From Owenia fusiformis (taxonomy: Eukaryota > Annelida > Polychaeta > Sabellida > Oweniidae), in the NCBI GenBank assembly GCA_903813345.2, contig CAIIXF020000003.1:5915815-5975814 (forward strand): DNA of 60,000 nt, written 5' to 3'. The stretch's first letter is position 1; every line of letters begins with the position of its first letter. The notes under the pieces are model-generated. The model was given only the letters and a program-made list of their open reading frames with translations. It did not search any database and was not told the origin of the DNA. The translations under genes and the position numbers were made by a program. Below are positions 57,841 through 60,000 of the stretch, piece after piece.

Positions 57841-60000
57841 ATGCTTTAATGTTTTATTGAGCATGATGCTTTTATGTAGGCTATTAATTACAGTTCTTTT
57901 TGCAATATAAAACTGGTATGTTTATGCAAATTCCGATTGGACTAATATAAAGGGATATTGTTTCATTATGTGGACTTGAGAAAGTCCGACATACCCATTG
58001 CTTTCAACCCAAAACTTAAAATAGGAAGTTATCAAGATTCCAAGAACACGATCGGTACTTAAACAATACGTTTGTAAAATCCCGGCGATCGAAATGCAAT
58101 CAAACTTTCGCAATCAGGTGCCTAATTAGTCTTTTGATCTCTAAAGTTTTACGACTGAACGTTTCAATGAACTCGTGAGAAGCAAACGCAATCATCATAT
58201 AAACATTTTTGAAAAGTCAGTCTCGGAAGAATTTTCCAAGCATTCCCTGCTTCGATGCGTTTTTATTGCAAGGGCCGTTTAGCGCCGATATGAATTCATT
58301 ATAGGGCATTAGGGTTGTGCTTTATTTGTTTTATTTATATAATGCTATAAATGTGTACGACACTTTAATGAATTATTTTTAGGGTTACAATGCATATTTG
58401 ACCTTTCCCTCTAAACGTTTAAAATTCATCTTTATACTTTTCTTAGTTTGCTTCAATAAAATTTAACATTGGATCCCAGACAGTTATCAAATTCTCAGAC
58501 ATTTGATTAATATAGATATTTGTACTTCCGTTGACCAGTGGTGCTGGTGTGACTGAGATTCGAATCTAATGTGTTTCATTTTTATGTAAATTGAGAGGAA
58601 TAAAATTTTATTTTAAGCGTTTTAACAATCTTAACGTTTAGCGTGCAGCTCAACTTAATACACAATCAAAGGTCAGAATACAGAAATAAGAACATGCCTT
58701 TTATTTGTTATTCAAGCTCCAGCAATATGAGGCCATCTTATTTCTAGGAATTATTTCTGCCTCTCATTCCTTAAACCGGCTTCCTTAAACAGTGCCAAAA
58801 TATATAAGTCGGAGCCAAAAACAAGACTATTTTTATATTTAAATCCCCTCACCTTGTCAATGTCTATGCCTGCATCTGGTTTTCCCACCTTTGGGAGGGA
58901 GCCAATATACACATAGATTACTTACTGGCCATGGACAGGGGGGGCACAGAAACGAACATTCTGGGGTCATAAGGGATACTTGGGGAAGAGGGAGGGGTGG
59001 TGGTGAATAGTGAAGTCCGGGAGTGAAGTTAAGGGGTACTGAAATCTTTCTTTTGATATTTAGTGCTTGAATGGAGACTTGTTTCCACTCCCCGCATTCT
59101 AGTAGAATTTAAATATTTGATCCAAAGGAGTTATTTTAAATCAAACTTGCATTCCGATTAATTAACACTCCAATGATTGTACCGCTTCACTATTGTCTAA
59201 GATAATTATAATGAATTCACGGGACACTATAGTATATAGTATATTTAAACTTTAGTGGTTGGATGTAGACTTGTTTCCCCACCCGGTACACTAGGAAATT
59301 TGTAAATTTTAAATATTTGATTTAGGGAGGTATTTGCAATCCAACTCTGATGATGCAAGACTAGTCAACCAAGACTAAATTATGAACTTATTATCATTTA
59401 GACTATTGAGTTCATTAAATTATAATTCCATAGATATCATATTTAATCCTGTTAACACAATAATGGTATTAATTGGCATGATATGTAGTCAGAGACGGAT
59501 TAAAAAGTTGTTTAGATTAATGATAGTATTAGGAAAAATCCTAACTCAAAGTTTTTGTTCTCTCGCAATACAGAGCAAACCACTCGCCGGGCAAGCATTC
59601 TTTAAAAACGTGAAGTTTTCACCATGTTGAACAGTTTTGAAAATTGTCCAATTTGAACCATCGCCTTGTATATTTCTGTAACTGCCCCCCCCCCCCTTGA
59701 CACTCGAGTGTAAGAATCCTTTCCACACTGTCAATGGTTTTACAAAATAGTTCATGTCAGGAAGGGGGAGGGGTGAGTGTGGAGAACAATCACTGACTGC
59801 GATTTGTATGATTGAACATTATACACTTATCATAAATTCGTAAAGAATAGTTTTAAAATAAACAGCTTGTTTTATTTTATGATTGGAGTGATGTATGCAT
59901 AGAAGAATGACACTGGTTTTGAAATATCTTAATTATCCCATTGAATGAAGCCATCCGTCCCTCTGTCCATTCTTAACTCATACTAGTGGACTGATTTGAT
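57841..60000. other. intergenic DNA to the window edge, no gene recognised
   Basis: No ORF above about 82 codons, and none with a domain. A diverged direct repeat of about 95 bp occurs at 59065-59155 and 59245-59345 (AGACTTGTTTCC, TTTAAATATTTGATYYARRG). Confidence 0.45.

Overview
The window is animal nuclear DNA: visibly AT-rich, with small exons bounded by GT...AG introns, long introns, many minisatellites and many cut-and-paste transposon remnants. The two gene families present and the repeat load fit an invertebrate. A marine lophotrochozoan such as a bivalve mollusc is my best guess, but the sequence does not prove it.

Layout. (1) 1-422: a 45-bp minisatellite that runs off the left edge. 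(2) 1526-18628, minus strand: a nine-exon-type SLC5A7-like (high-affinity choline transporter) gene that I reconstructed exon by exon. Exons 2 to 6 carry two deletions, an in-frame stop, a 1-base insertion and a 311-bp transposon insertion, so it is a pseudogene. Its introns hold three minisatellites, an intact-looking mariner element and several MITEs. (3) 18629-24931: an intergenic spacer of foldback elements, palindromic repeats and a diverged segmental duplication. (4) 24932-32760, plus strand: an intact SLC5A7-like paralog in nine coding exons (546 aa), arranged head-to-head with the pseudogene. (5) About 33-48.4 kb: no gene recognised; a 2.5-kb 50-bp minisatellite (41420-43925) and many MITEs. 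(6) 48797-51808, plus strand: a three-exon core-2/I-branching beta-1,6-N-acetylglucosaminyltransferase-like gene (GT14, 542 aa). (7) 51.8-60 kb: no gene recognised; TTAA, 5-bp-TSD and 9-bp-TSD elements.

The most striking pattern is that three minisatellites in the choline-transporter pseudogene each begin at an exon-intron junction. In each, the unit is the last 17-52 nt of an exon, its 5' splice site, and the first 14-25 nt of the intron. The array in intron 7 (5755-9834) repeats this roughly 60 times, so it is a long run of consensus splice donors. The intact paralog carries two old extra copies at the same junction, and in the better preserved one the donor GT has been destroyed. The second theme is a dense set of non-autonomous DNA transposons whose boundaries can be fixed by target-site duplications (2, 4, 5, 8 and 9 bp), several of them nested, and one supported by a nearby paralogous empty site.

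All calls are from reading the sequence. No alignment, splicing prediction or database search was run.
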